Of a DNA stretch of 64,000 nt, positions 1 through 12,167 are shown piece after piece. The translations under genes were made by a program, and so were the position numbers. The stretch is from the NCBI GenBank assembly GCA_026182355.1, contig JAPFBL010000255.1, forward strand, positions 310,001-374,000. The letters run 5' to 3'. The notes under the pieces were generated by a model. The model worked only from the letters and a program-made list of their open reading frames with translations. It did not search any database and had not been told where the DNA came from. The first letter of the stretch is position 1; the number at the start of each line of letters is the position of its first letter. This stretch comes from Hermatobates lingyangjiaoensis (lineage: Eukaryota > Arthropoda > Insecta > Hemiptera > Hermatobatidae).

Positions 1-2087
1 AAAAAAGTCTTTTTTTTTCAAAGTCTAATTTTTCCACTTTAAAAGTGGAAGCTGTTAGAAAATCATTTTCCTAAGTATAAAATATAATAAACCAAGGAAG
101 TGAAGAACCTGCTGAATCTTTTGAAAGATGCGAAATAGTTTTAGATTCACTAATCCAAGAATATAATGATAGATTCAAGGATTTTTTAATTGTTAAAGAG
201 TATTTATTTAAATTGTTTTGCTACTTTGTATTTTTATAATTTAAACATCACTACTTAAAAAAAAATTCAAATTTTTCTAGTCATTTAGAACTCTTAATTC
301 AATATTCAATTACTTTACTTTGTAGCCGATATCTTTATGGAAATTATTTGTTAATATATAATTTCTTTTACATAATTTCACTTGCTTTTCGAACTAGTTT
401 TTTAAAGAGTAATAATAATGAATGGAACACTTTCATATTAATATTTGTTTCAATTTAGCTAACTCAAAAAAAATGTCAGGGTCATGAAGAAATATAAACA
501 GATAACTAGGTAGCAGAAAAGTTTTTAAAAACAATAATAGGAAGAGAAGCATGCAGCAATAGTTTATCAAATATAATAATTTCATTACTACAAAGTAATA
601 TATGTTTCCTGCAACTCAAATGATCTCCAAATGTAAGTTCAAATGTTTTAAATGAATACTTAATGCGTTTAAATAAAGGAATAAAAAGTATTATTACTAT
701 GGTTCAAATGTGCAAATATATAGACATCTACCATTGAGAGACAGAGAATGCAGAAAGATAAGCTAGAAACAGTAAAAGGCACGCACATGAAACGTAGACC
801 AAGCTACGTTAGAACGTTCTTCATCAAAGCAACATAAAGAATAAAATGAGAATAAATAGAGTAATAACAGCAGCAAGGATGATGCTTGAAGGAAATTTAA
901 TATCTAAATTAAAATCCTAAAACGAAAATGTCCTCAAAGACAATTCATATGCCTGGTAAAATCATATTGGTAAACACACAAACTGGTAAACGCTCACTTC
1001 TATACATTATATAATCGGGCCAAACTCCTTAACTGTTAAATCAGATGAACTTCAAAGGATGCATTTTTTTGGCAATGTTAATCATTCTCATAATGTGAAG
1101 GAAAAATAATGTTTTGTCGAATCTTGTTAGAGCCGTTGAAATATCATCCGTAGAACGTTATTTGTTGAGTTAATAAAAATCCTGGGATATAAATAATGTT
1201 TCTTGTCACTTGAAAACATCACTAAGAAAATAATCAATATTTAAGAATTATGGTTTAAAATATAAATAATACAAATATAAAATCATAACTTTTAAATAAA
1301 TAAATATAAACTTCATTAAATTAAAAACAGTAAAAACACAAGCAAAATTCTTTGTTAGAGTATAACATAGACGAACATTAAGTTTTTAATGTTTATTAAA
1401 AACTAAAGGATAAAATGTTTGATTAATAGAGAGGAATTACATAGTATAAGTAATATGAAATTATATATCAGCTTGCTTCTGACTGTGGCAATAGCTGGTG
1501 TGAGAAATAATTTATTTAAAATCAATTATAACTATTTGTTTTCTAAGAGATTACTACCACCTGTAATTCAATTAAACTTTTTTTCTTATCTCAAACAATG
1601 ATTTATTATTTCAGCTTTACTTTCCATAAAAAAACCACGTTTTTAAAAAATAGAGAATTTTCAAAAAAAATAATACCATAATAATTTTAAAAGATATTTT
1701 ACTTTTACTATTAGTCTAATATTAAAGTAAATATTTCCTTAAATATTAGTCTGACATATTTTATTTATATTACGTCTTGTATTTCTTCTTTTTTTTTGTT
1801 CGCGTTTTACATGCGTTCTTGTAACTTACACGTAGATGGGCTGGTGTTTTTACTAATATATATATATTCTCTCATTGACAGTTCGAATATTATGATGTGC
1901 TTTAATCAAAATCTGTTGATAATAAAAAAAATAGTCACCAAAATAATATATCATAATAACAATAAAATTACATTTACCAAATATATAAAATAAAAGATAT
2001 TTAGCTGTAGTTTATAGTTTCTGTATTGAGCAGGACTTTAAGGAGATAATAATGTGTTTTAACAGGTAAAATGTAAAAAATACTCAC
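1..2087. other. Laminin intron after LE1, no recognisable element
   Basis: AT-rich sequence. Both strands were scanned for cysteine-rich laminin EGF coding and none was seen. The short open frames here look like chance in AT-rich DNA. I see no repeat with clear ends. Confidence 0.6.
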
Positions 2088-2266
2088 GCTTGCATTCTTG
2101 AACATCTAGGGATGTGGCTCTTTTCCAAGGGACGTCCTGATAGAAGGGTAGACATTCGTTACAGTCAGGACCAGTTGTGTTGTGCTCACACTGGCAAACT
2201 TTTCTTCTTTCACCATTTTCATCAACGTGATCAATACATTTACGTGCATGACCATTGCATTTACAC
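2088..2266 (-). CDS. LanB2: Laminin gamma exon: laminin EGF-like repeat 1
   Basis: One leading base, 59 codons, one trailing base. The peptide opens [10 protein letters not shown] and ends [14 protein letters not shown]. It contains eight cysteines (residues 1, 3, 10, 24, 26, 35, 38 and 58 of the repeat), as in a laminin-type EGF module, and the sequon NTT. LE modules form the rod-like short arm of the chain. Acceptor TTTTAG at 2272-2267, donor GTGAGTA from 2087. The first residues follow Arg of the preceding exon, as in laminin gamma and netrin. The final base must pair with an exon beyond the left edge; bases 1-2087 contain no Cys-rich minus-strand reading. Confidence 0.95.
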
Positions 2267-4049
2267 CTAAAATGACATATTGAAATTAAACATAAATTAA
2301 TAAAAAGTAACAAATTAAATACAAGTTGAAAAATTAGCAGTTTTAAGCTGGTACGTTTCTAGCGTCCCTCTCAAGAATAATGTCGACAAATGAGCTGTCA
2401 CTGACATCGACCAATGACTGTGACAAAGAATTGATTATCAACCAAGTCTTTAGTTAAGGATTATTGTTAATTAAAAATAACAACTTAAAAATGCATTGGT
2501 CATATTTATATATCAAATTTTTGGGTAACCATCACAAGGAAAATAAATTTTAACCTTTCCAGAGACAGCTGAAAACCATCAACTCTGTCTCTCTTCATTA
2601 GTACGCTTGGTCTCCTATTATTATTCCCCTGATTGCGCTATTTGTACTGTAATTTTTCTCCCAAAATTTATACTGCAAGATGCTTTTTCTGCTGTATTTG
2701 AATGTTTAAATTTTTGCCTTATTCGTACCAGTTCTCATGGATATAAAACATTGCAAAAAAAATCTTAAAATTCTATGGAGCACACTGGAATCATGCAAAT
2801 ACTAATTTATTTCAATTCCACAATAGGATAGTAATATTAGTAGTCTGTAAAGCATAAATTGATTATATACTATATAATTTATATATTAATATATAGTATG
2901 GATTAATGGATTATGTATTTCATATAGTATATATTCATATATTTGAATTTTGTTAGTGACATGTATTTGTGTAAAAGGTTTGTGTACTTGTAAACCTCCA
3001 TAAAATAATTTACAATTTCATTTAAGAAGGTATTATACTATGAATTACATTGAATAGTATGAATTGTACTATTATATACTATGAATTAGAACATTAAGTG
3101 TTTCAGAATAATACAGAAATAAATCATTAGTTGTGCAATCCGTAATTGTGTGGTATTTACTCATTCTGAGGTAAAATGGATAAACCAACAAAAGTCTCCA
3201 CACAAATGTTGGATACAACGTTGAATAAAACTTCATTTGTGTGGAGACTTTTGTTGGTTTATCCATTTTACCTGAGAATACAGAAATAATAAATGTTTCA
3301 AAACGTAAATTGCTGAATTTTTGATGTATTTAGAAAAAAATGAATGATAAGATTTGATTCATATTAATTCCTTGTATTATTATTATAGACTTTTTAAGGA
3401 CTATGTAAATATGTATTGTGTTATTAAAACACAAATTCTAAAGAACCTGAGCTCGAAGGTTATTTTTCAAAGTTGAATAGCAGAATAATAGTAAATTTTA
3501 TGTTCTAATAATAAATTATTACAGTTGGAAACACATTAATAACAATTGTAATAAACAAAATTACCTGGAAATAAATTAACATTATATATTTCTTTATTTA
3601 AAGCATATTTTTAAAGTATAAAAAGAAGTATTTTTTATTTAATATTATTTTACTCTTCTTAATACTCTAAAAAATATTTATTTTTTAAATATATGTTCAT
3701 TTTCATAGACTTGGAAGTATTATCTTCTAAACTATATACAAGTTTTCTTATTAAAAGTACTCAAGAATCCAGAATCCAGATTGATTTATCACTAGAATAT
3801 TATTGCCAAATAGATATTAATTCATGACTCCTTAAAAATACTGATTTTGAACCATTCTGATCTTTGAACACAATTATCTTGAAATTATTACTCAATATAA
3901 CGTCATCCTTAAAATAGTCATATGCCCTTAAAACTTTTTGATATCAAATTGAATAATTAAATATTATAAAAGATCAACATACAAATACTTTTTTATTTGT
4001 TGTAAAGGATTCTATAGCCAATTAGCTTAAAATTTGAAAATAGTCCCAC
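2267..4049. other. Laminin intron (1.8 kb)
   Basis: Intron between the LE1 exon and the last LN exon. Apart from the fold-back insertion at 3123-3276, it is AT-rich sequence in which I recognise nothing. Confidence 0.7.
3123..3276. mobile_element. Small fold-back insertion with 13-bp direct repeats
   Basis: A perfect 40-bp inverted repeat (3169-3208 and 3234-3273, spacer 25 bp) lies inside a 154-bp segment. The 13-bp direct repeat AATACAGAAATAA flanks the segment at 3110-3122 and 3277-3289. The direct repeat looks like a target-site duplication. There is no coding content. The class is unknown; a PLE-like or other short fold-back insertion would fit. Confidence 0.55.
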
Positions 4050-4180
4050 CTAGCTCCAACTGCAATATCAGTTATTGCGTAAAAGTAGGACTTCAATACA
4101 GCAGGACCACCAAATATTTCATCGCCAAAAGTATTCATTTTCTTCAACACTATCCTTATACTAGTGGCCGTAACCCATTC
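4050..4180 (-). CDS. LanB2: Laminin gamma exon: end of the laminin N-terminal domain
   Basis: 43 codons plus two bases. The peptide reads [20 protein letters not shown], then [20 protein letters not shown] and VGA, with Arg completed by the next exon. This matches the LN C-terminal strand region, EWVTATDIRVxLxRLNTFGDE...SYYYAISDxAVGGR in other gamma chains. The acceptor is TTACAG at 4186-4181. The donor, GTGGGA from 4049, is a weaker match to consensus than the others but is supported by phase: AG plus G of the next exon gives Arg, immediately before CKC of LE1. The exon is too short to show as an obvious open frame. Confidence 0.94.
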
Positions 4181-6859
4181 CTGTAACAGTTATTTGAATC
4201 AAAACATAGACGGCAATACCATAAGAAACAAACATATTTTATATTAGGGGCTAAACGTAACACATTTACCCCTATGTTATTATCCACATTTTTTGACAAA
4301 TAGTTCTGGAAAAAAATCTATAAAATAACCTTTATTATATATAAAATGATTCGTAGTACCAAATAGTTAAGCTCTAAAAATCATACTTTAAAAGTTGTTT
4401 ATTCAGTTTCCATAATAGTTACAAATCTGTTACCATTTGTTAATTTCATGAATAATAATAAAAGTCATTATATGAAAATGCTTTATAAAATCTACGCATT
4501 CATGTATCTTTTAGGTGAGAATTGTCGGTTGTATTAGGCAATACCGGTAGCATTAATTCAGCGTAAGGTATCATAACATGTTATGGGGTAAGGTATAACA
4601 GCTTATTTCATGAATTCCCTTCCACAATCACTAAACCTAAGTAAACTGATAACTCTCAGGTCATTCACAAGGTAAGATGTTTCATTCTTATTATTACTTT
4701 TGTCGTATTTACAGTACCACAGATGACAGTGCCATTTATTTTATGAGACGAATTCACTGTTCCTTATATACTAGTACTGCAGTAATTCGACCGGCTTAAG
4801 AGAAGCAATGCACGAAACTAGTTGAACGACCCCACCAACAGCACACAAGGAAAAAAGACAAATTAATAAATTTATAGAAATAGTTGAAAAAATTTGAAGC
4901 ATTAGGAATTTTTCCATTGAGAAAAAAAGGATTTTGAAATTTGATGCTTTTAAACATTTCTTTTTTTGGTAACTTCTATTATTTTTTCAACTCAGAACTA
5001 GTTATTCAAACTAATTGAATCAAACATCACCATATTTATTTATTAACTTAAATTACGAATAATAAAGAGTTCATATCTATATATATAAAAATGAATGTAT
5101 GTCTGTTTGTTTGTACTCGATAGATTCAAAAACTTTTATCAGAAAATTTAGGAAATTATTAGGTATATCCCAGCTCGGTTTATGTAAAGTTTTTTAAAAA
5201 TCAGAGTTGTGGTTCAGGTAATATCCCAAAAATATTATAGTAGATAAGGTTTGCTGTATAACCTGTTTGTTTACATTTTGACTTAAATTGGTATGGCAGC
5301 CTCAGGTAGGTTATTCTTTATGAATAAGCAACTTATAATATTTCCACATTTTTGTTCAATTGGAAAAAACCAGGTACCAGAAATGTTATTATTGTTTTCA
5401 GATTGATATTAAAGACAATTATTGTAATTTTATATAGGTTTCTTATTAACTTTAACAAAGCTTTAGTTATTATCAATAGTTTACTATTAACTTTTCATAT
5501 CTAATTGGTTTAACTTGCTTTAAGCATTAAAGAAAGTTATGCGTTAAATAATAATTTATTAACTTTAAGTATGCATGATAGTATTACGAATAATAATGAT
5601 AGTATTTGAACCATTAATTCTAATCTTAAAAGAATAGTTGAAGTATTTTGTTTAAGTTTAATGGATGTAAGGCTTCTTTATTTATTCCTGATTGATTAAT
5701 TCGTTTGTTTAAAATATTTAATTATTAGTAATTAGTATCCGGCCCTACTCCATATAGCCAAAATGATAAGTTATTATATATATCGATGATATCTAACTAG
5801 GAGACGTTTATGAATGTCTAAATCAGTAAAGCTTATAAGGGAATATATACAGCATAAAAAATGGATGAAGAAATATTCAAATCAAAATGTACATATATAA
5901 AACTTAATCGCTGTATGTATTTGTAGGTAAAATACAGTTCTTAACATAATAACTCTTATCATTACATAATGAAAAATATATTTACAACTTTATATATATT
6001 TTAGAACTCAATAGAACATTTGGAACTAAATTGACACTTTTCGATACAATGCTTCTTCATAAAGAAATAATATTTCATCAAAATATTGTTATTCAAACTT
6101 TTAAGAAACAATTCTGTTTACTGATATAATTTTAATTAAACATTTAAAACTGTGTGAAGTCTTCAAATTGAAATTAATTGCATGAAATGTAATGTGATAT
6201 GGCTTAGCCTCTTCAAATAACTGGCTCCTAATTGAAACGATTTGTGGATTTAACGTTCTTATCATTATATTTAACAGATAAGACATATCACATTTAATGA
6301 GCTTAGACTTCTTTCAACATTTCTTGATGTATTGTTCGGCAAAAAATATTCTTTTTATTATTTGTTTAATCTAATCTATCAACTTCCAATATTATTATAC
6401 AATGTGTGCAATTTATAATCAGTGTTAGATTATATCTTTTTTGCGTAATCTATAATTTTAGTTCTGTATTAATTTCGTTTATCTCAAAAAAGTTAAGTGT
6501 AACGGAACTATAGAAAATTTAAATTGTTGTTAGTTGTAAAATTCTATTTTTGGTAGTTGTACTATAAACAGAAAAATGAAATTAAAATTATTTTTTTACC
6601 ACAATGTAGGTTACACATCAGATTACAATTAAGTTACATTTGTTGTATGGTTCTAGATATTACGAAACTCAAATAATGATAATGTGGAAAATAATGTTAG
6701 CTTATTCGTGATAAATATAATTTCATAAATTATGGCTTCATCCAATTGTAATTATTTTTTGTCTTAAAGCTTCATATTTTTTTAAAAAATAACTGATATA
6801 TTTCAAATACATTTAATTTATTTAAATAAATGCAAATTTTGACGTTTTAAGTTACGTTG
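4181..6859. other. Laminin intron sequence, unannotated stretch
   Basis: AT-rich. Around 5075-5130 there is a stretch with TATATATAAAAATGAATGTA followed by GTCTGTTTGTTTGTACTCGA, a pattern that recurs in arthropod interspersed repeats. I cannot define an element there. Nothing else is recognisable. Confidence 0.4.
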
Positions 6860-6872
6860 CATGAATTTGTGG
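6860..6872. repeat. Target-site duplication, left copy (LINE)
   Basis: CATGAATTTGTGG, identical to 9027-9039; marks the 3' end of the minus-strand LINE. Confidence 0.88.
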
Positions 6873-7026
6873 AATGGAATGGAATATATTTTTAATGGAT
6901 TTTTATACAGATATATACATAGCCCGAATTACAAGAGAATACAAATTAAAATTACAACACACCATAAAACACATACATCAAACTTACAATTGTCAACCTA
7001 CTCGTATATATATCTAAATTGTGCAG

Positions 7027-8379
7027 TCAGATATTTCGCTTAATGCGTATAATAAACTTTACAATACTTGTTAATACATTTGAATAGTTATCACACCTGA
7101 AACTCAGCATAGGCAAAATTGAGTATGGACCAAAGTCAATCTCTCTTTGAACTGTTTTTAACAAGTCCTTTCTCTCTGATACGTGTAGTTTGCAATTCCA
7201 AAATACGTGTTCAATAGAATCTACCCCCTCCTCGCAAACACAAAAATCACTACGCACACTAGTTTTAAGGAATAAACTACTGTTCAGAGAAGAATGATTG
7301 CTTCTGATCCTGTTTATGGTAACTATCACTTTCCGTGGCAGATCACCGCTTTTATGAAACCAAGGTTTATCCGAATCATAATAAAAATGTTTAAAGCAAA
7401 AGGTGCCCTTACTAAGACTGAGTTCTTTCAGTTTACTTATATTTTCTATTTTACATTTCTTTTTGAGGTTTGTATAAAAATCAGAAAAAGGGATTGGTTC
7501 ATTAAGAACTGGTTCGAGTTTCACTGCCGTTCTTGCTGCTTCATCAGCTACTTCATTACCCGAAATTCCTTTGTGAGCTGGTACCCACACTAACGACATT
7601 TCGATACCTATATCACTAGCATGAGCTAAATTCTGTCTAATGTGGTGAATTAAAGGTGAACTTGACTTACTATTGTAAACGTTGTCAAGTGCCTTTAAAG
7701 CACTCTCCGAATCCGAGAATATGACATAACTTCCCACTCCCACTTCAATAATCCTTTCAACAATTTTATATATAGCCTTACACTCGGCTGTAAAAGTAGA
7801 CGCATCATCTAAAATTCTAAATGCTAACTTAAAATTTTTATTCGAAGACCAAGTAGGAAAACCGGCTTGACTCTTTCCATTTTCAATAATCTTAGACCCA
7901 TCCGTATAAATGTGAACAACATCATCTTTTCTGGGAAAGATCCTGTCACACTCATCACTCGGAGAGCGATTAGCAACAAAATTTTTACAACTGGACAAAT
8001 CAATCTTAGGTTTAAAAAAAAAACAAACTTAAAGATGCCTTGATACCTAAAATGATTATCTGATTCCAGAATGGAATCTTTCAAGAACCACTTCTTCATA
8101 ACATTGAAGTAACAACGGTTTTACATAGTTAATTTTATACGCAAAGTTATCGGAAACTGCAACTAGAGTATTTAAATTGCAAATAGTCTTATTTCCGTTT
8201 ATTGATAGACATTTCAAAACATATTTGTAACATAACTCCTTAAATCTAATAGATAAATATGGAATTTTAGATTCCCCAATCATGACATTGATAGGTGTAC
8301 TGTTTCTATATCCCATTTTGAATTTTGTCAATGTTACCAAAGTCGCCATCCTTATAAGGAGATAATAGAAAACCTCCAC
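7027..8379 (-). pseudogene. RT thumb remnant, RNase H domain and CCHC motif of the truncated LINE
   Basis: One reading frame, interrupted by stops at about 8020-8058. The upper part (8379-8056) continues the RT C-terminus (GYRNSTPINVMIGESKIPYL). The lower part (7998-7027) is an RNase H domain. IYTDGSK supplies the first Asp, FTAECKAIYKIVE the Glu, VIFSDSESALKAL the second Asp, and WVPAHKGISGNEVADEAA the His and last Asp. All four metal-binding acids are therefore kept. Near the C-terminus, FCVCEEGVDSIEHVFWNC is the CCHC-like knuckle common in these elements. RNase H would remove template RNA during element replication. It is inactive here because the RT is truncated and frame-shifted. Confidence 0.85.
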
Positions 8380-9010
8380 ACTCTAATTTAGACCTTATCA
8401 AGGCTTTATAAATTAACAGCAGACATCTGGGATCGGCCCCCCACCAAGTACCTCTTAAACAACTAATAATTTTTAACGCAGATTTACATTTTGTAACAAT
8501 ATAATTGATGTGGACACGCCAGTTGAGTCGATAATCTAAGAACATTCCCAGAAATTTAGCGCTATTCGAAGCCTTAACTTCTAGATTATTAATATTCAAT
8601 TTATAATTTTTAGCCCCATTCTTGTTTGAATTGTTAAATGGAACTAAAACACATTTTTGTGGAGCCACTTCCAGCCCTCTCTTGCACAGATAATTATAAA
8701 CCTTTCCAACCTCCTTTTCTAGATGTTTTATTTGAAATTCGGCACACTCATTGCTATTTGTGTAAATACATACATCATCTGCAAATTGCAATATCTTAGT
8801 TGATTTATCAATAATTCTTTCTATACCTCTAGTATATATAGAGTACAATAGGGGACTTAAAACACTGCCTTGTGGTAAACCCTTGTCTAATTTTGCTTCA
8901 ATAGTTTTAAGATTAGTACAAAATGTAACATCTCTCTCTATAATCAAATTTTTAATAAAATTAACGATTTTACTAGGTAGACCAATATCAATAAGATCAT
9001 TAATCTTGAA
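8306..9010 (-). pseudogene. Reverse transcriptase domain of the truncated LINE
   Basis: The open frame begins after a stop at 9013-9011 and reads NDLIDIGLPSKIVNFIKNL, then KGLPQGSVLSPLLYSIY (RT motif 4) and LQFADDVCIY. The FADD box carries the catalytic aspartates. It continues through FLGMFLDYRLNW, a conserved block following the palm, and WWGADPRCLLLIYKALIRS in the thumb. It ends at 8306 just after DKIQN, where a single-base shift moves the reading into the frame of the downstream segment (KMGYRNSTPI). The N-terminal fingers of RT and the whole endonuclease are missing through 5' truncation, so this is a relic. Confidence 0.88.
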
Positions 9011-9026
9011 TTAATCTTGAATTAAT

Positions 9027-9039
9027 CATGAATTTGTGG
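9027..9039. repeat. Target-site duplication, right copy (LINE)
   Basis: CATGAATTTGTGG, identical to 6860-6872; marks the 5' truncation point of the minus-strand LINE. Confidence 0.88.
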
Positions 9040-9645
9040 GATATTTGTGGTAAGTGCTGCTATCTCTTGGAGAGTTTTAGAAGCACTGGAAGTCACCCGA
9101 ATCTATCGAAAGATATCAGGAAACCACAATAGCAGTCAGAATAATATTATTCATGAATTAAGTTAAATAACTTACTTGATTGTAAGTTATAATAAGCAAT
9201 AATCTCCTAAGGACAGAAGGAACACGTTTAATCACACCAGTTGTGGTTTGCTACTCCATAACATACATTTTAATATTACTACACATATAGTTAGATATAT
9301 TATAGTATGGTTTATGCATATTTATATCGGATAAATAATTAATATATGAAACAAAGACACGATCAAACCAATAAAACACAATAAAACTTTTACAGATAAT
9401 AAAATTGCAGCATAACGAACTTGTTAGTCAATCCATATACATTGAGATATTAAACTAAGAATTGAAATGATATATAAGTGCGTTTATTATACGGTTAATA
9501 TATATATTCCTATAAGCTATACCCAAAACTGGGAAGACTAAGGATTTTCAGCCATTAACAGTATTTAATTTGAAAAACAAAAATGAATAATTTATTTTTG
9601 AATCTTTTATGTAGTTCTTACTTAGAATTATTTTGTTCGCATATA

Positions 9646-9902
9646 TGAGCCGTTTATTTTGAAAGTGGCCTTTCCATTTTCCAAAAAAATTTAGCTAGCT
9701 ATTTAAATAATTACATTTTTACGTTATCTTTACCTTTTGCAGCAAATTGTACAAAATTTATTTAAAATTACTAAGTTTTTTTATAACAAAAATTAGTTGA
9801 TAAATAAAATGACAATATTTTTAAATTTTGTAAAACGCAAACCCTTAAATATCTCGATTTTAACATAAATGGAATTAGGCCACTTTCAAAATAAGCGGCT
9901 CA
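9646..9902. mobile_element. MITE with about 25-bp terminal inverted repeats
   Basis: The left end is TGAGCCGTTTATTTTGAAAG followed by TGGCC. The right end is its near-perfect reverse complement, with one C/T difference in the first 25 bases. TATA follows on the right and precedes on the left, consistent with a TATA or TA target duplication. Length 257 bp, no coding capacity, AT-rich interior. It is a non-autonomous DNA transposon; I do not assign a superfamily. Confidence 0.72.
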
Positions 9903-10073
9903 TATATAAGTACAGTTAGGATGTCTGTAAACAAAACTTTACGTTTCACATAAATTATTATATACTACTTCTTAACTTAAAGACATTTTCAAGATTTCAA
10001 AGTTAATTTACTGATTTGTACAAAATTTAGATGCTAGACACACAGAAATATACAAATAAGTAAGATCTCATAC

Positions 10074-10263
10074 ATGCAAGGAGGAACTGTTTTCGAATTG
10101 AGCTGGTGTGGTGACATTTCTTCCTTCTAATGTAGAAAATACAATATTTCCTCCAGATAATGGAGATATATCTGAGTAGCGAGATGTGCAGAGAGCACTG
10201 GTGACTTCTCCTTTGAGCGTATAGGGTCTGTCCTCCAGGCCGTACATCTCTCGGCAGGACCCA
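10074..10263 (-). CDS. LanB2: Laminin gamma exon: third part of the laminin N-terminal domain
   Basis: One leading base, then 63 codons, ending in phase 0. The peptide starts GSCREMYGLEDRPYTLKGEV and contains the conserved LN motif CTSRYSDISPLSGGNIVFST followed by LEGR. Acceptor TTTCAG at 10269-10264; donor GTATGA from 10073. Sequons NVT and NSS are present. The SDISPL...GGxxxFSTLEGR block is diagnostic of LN domains of laminin chains. The frame is intact and joins cleanly to neighbours on both sides (Ser split codon upstream, codon boundary downstream). Confidence 0.95.
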
Positions 10264-12160
10264 CTGAAATAAATGAAAATATTTAATAAATTAACAATTA
10301 ATCAGCCCATAAAAAATTGATTAAGTAGTATCTTTAGCTTCTTCATGAAAACAAAATATGTTAAGACCAATGTAAGATAAAATAAATACGAGTAGATACA
10401 AAAATGTCACCTTAAACACTCTACTACTTCATGTCTTGTTTCAGTGAGCACAAAAAGATCCTTATTCAAGTGATTGATTTAGCGGTTTGTCGTTCAAAGT
10501 ATACATACTAGTACAACAATTTCATAAAGTTCTCTAATGACTAACTAGAATGTGAACCATTACTCAATGAAATTCTCAAATTAAAGTCATTAATCTTTTC
10601 AGGTGCAAACACTGTCGAAACATCGTAAAGTTTAAATAATTAAGGTGAATATCACTAAAAACAGTAATATTTATTACATTATACCTATTACAAAAAAACA
10701 AATCAGATAATTGTCTCCCTGAAGAAAGGAAAGGATTCCTTTTACAATATGAACTATTTGGAGTTAAACAAGCTTCTACTCCAATGATGAACCAACCATT
10801 TTGACATTTGCTTTTTTTAAACAAAATTTTTAGATTGACTCCCGTCGTTATTTTAGTTTATGATTTTTATTAATTTCTCCTAATAAATAATTAATAATAA
10901 TAATAATTAGATTGTCTTTCTAATTATCGAAAATCACAATTAGAAGGCAAATTAATACAAAAGTAATGTAGATTAAGAAAATTAGTGGTAATGCTTGATC
11001 AGGATTTCAAATAATGCTTATCAAAGTTTGGTAGACATTTTTAATGTTAATCTCATGTGTATTGGTTTAGGTCTTAATTGTTTTTGCCTTTTATAACCAT
11101 TAATTTTAAAGCATGGTATTGTCACATGCAATTAATTATAAATAGAAACTTTAGAAAATATTTGTTGTTAAACATTTATTTTCTGTAATTAATATGAGTA
11201 AAGCATATTTCTAAGTTTAAGTATTTTAGCATTTAAAGATTGAGTTTTGATCAATACAAGTCCAAGTTATTCGAAACGAAGATTTATGAACATATATATT
11301 TAGACATATGCTAGAAAAACATTATTACTCTTATATTATTAATTCACCCAAAGAATTTTGTTTTTTCAATCATACAAGTAGGAAATAAACATTTCAAATT
11401 CACTTCAATTTATTTCAATTTCAATTATCTGTTTTAAAGTTAATATTAAATTAATATTAACTTAAAAAATTAAATTTAATTAAAGTAATATTAAATTAAA
11501 TTAATTAATTTAATTAATATTAATATTAAATTATTGTTTAAAGTTTTATTGTGATAAGTTATTTTATTCAGAAAAATTATCTGAAACATTTAATTAGTTG
11601 CATACATTTATTATAAAAGAAACTATTTAATATTAATACAAGCTTGAAAAACATGTTGTATAATCATCTATTGTGCAATACAAAAAAAAAATATCTAATC
11701 ACATTCGGGATATATGAATTAATGTACAAATAGAAAGAAAAATCATTTTTGTTTGACAAGAAATCAGGTTAAAAAAATCTGGAATGCCCTACACTCAACT
11801 TTACTATGAGTAAACCTGATATAAAACCTCATGACAATTTGACGAATTACCTTAAAATTAGTATCTGTTGAATAATATAGAACTGAAGAGTCCATTCCTC
11901 ATACTCCAGATTACCCAAAGATATATATCATTCATAAACACAATGAAATTTATATCTAAATACTGAGTTTTGTTCAAGGTTGATTAGAGAATTTTCGTGG
12001 AAAGAGATCATTTTCCAACCATCATACCATGGAAAGCATCAGAATTAAAAGTTTGATTCGCCTTAATTTTTACATGTAAGAATTTTATTCTTCTTACATC
12101 ACATGTTAAGCCATTAAATCATTACATTTTTTTTTACTAAACCTCCAAAGATCAATTTTA
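10264..12160. other. Laminin intron sequence, unannotated stretch
   Basis: AT-rich. It contains low-complexity AATTAATATTAAAT-type sequence at about 11405-11530. A short match to the start of the unclassified repeat lies at about 11775-11815 (CTACACTCAACTTTACTATG). No gene seen. Confidence 0.4.
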
Positions 12161-12167
12161 TTTTAAA

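Larger units (their letters stand above)
6873..9026 (-). mobile_element. 5'-truncated non-LTR retrotransposon (RNase H-bearing, Jockey/I group)
   Basis: A 2154-bp insertion on the minus strand, flanked by the perfect 13-bp repeat CATGAATTTGTGG at 6860-6872 and 9027-9039. It starts inside the reverse transcriptase (RT) domain, the typical 5' truncation left by target-primed reverse transcription. It then contains RT, RNase H and a C-terminal CCHC-like motif. The 3' untranslated part ends in a short ATTCCATT-type repeat rather than poly(A). An RNase H downstream of RT is characteristic of the I, R1, LOA and some Jockey clades. One frameshift near 8310 and several stops at about 8020-8058 show it is dead. 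Exact duplication ends suggest a fairly recent insertion. Confidence 0.88.

Noticed and set aside
2088..2266. Netrin as the source of the EGF-like exon
   Set aside because: Netrin LE1 is similar, but the exon joins in phase to an LN domain with CVQTGV and TWWQS, which is the laminin gamma pattern.
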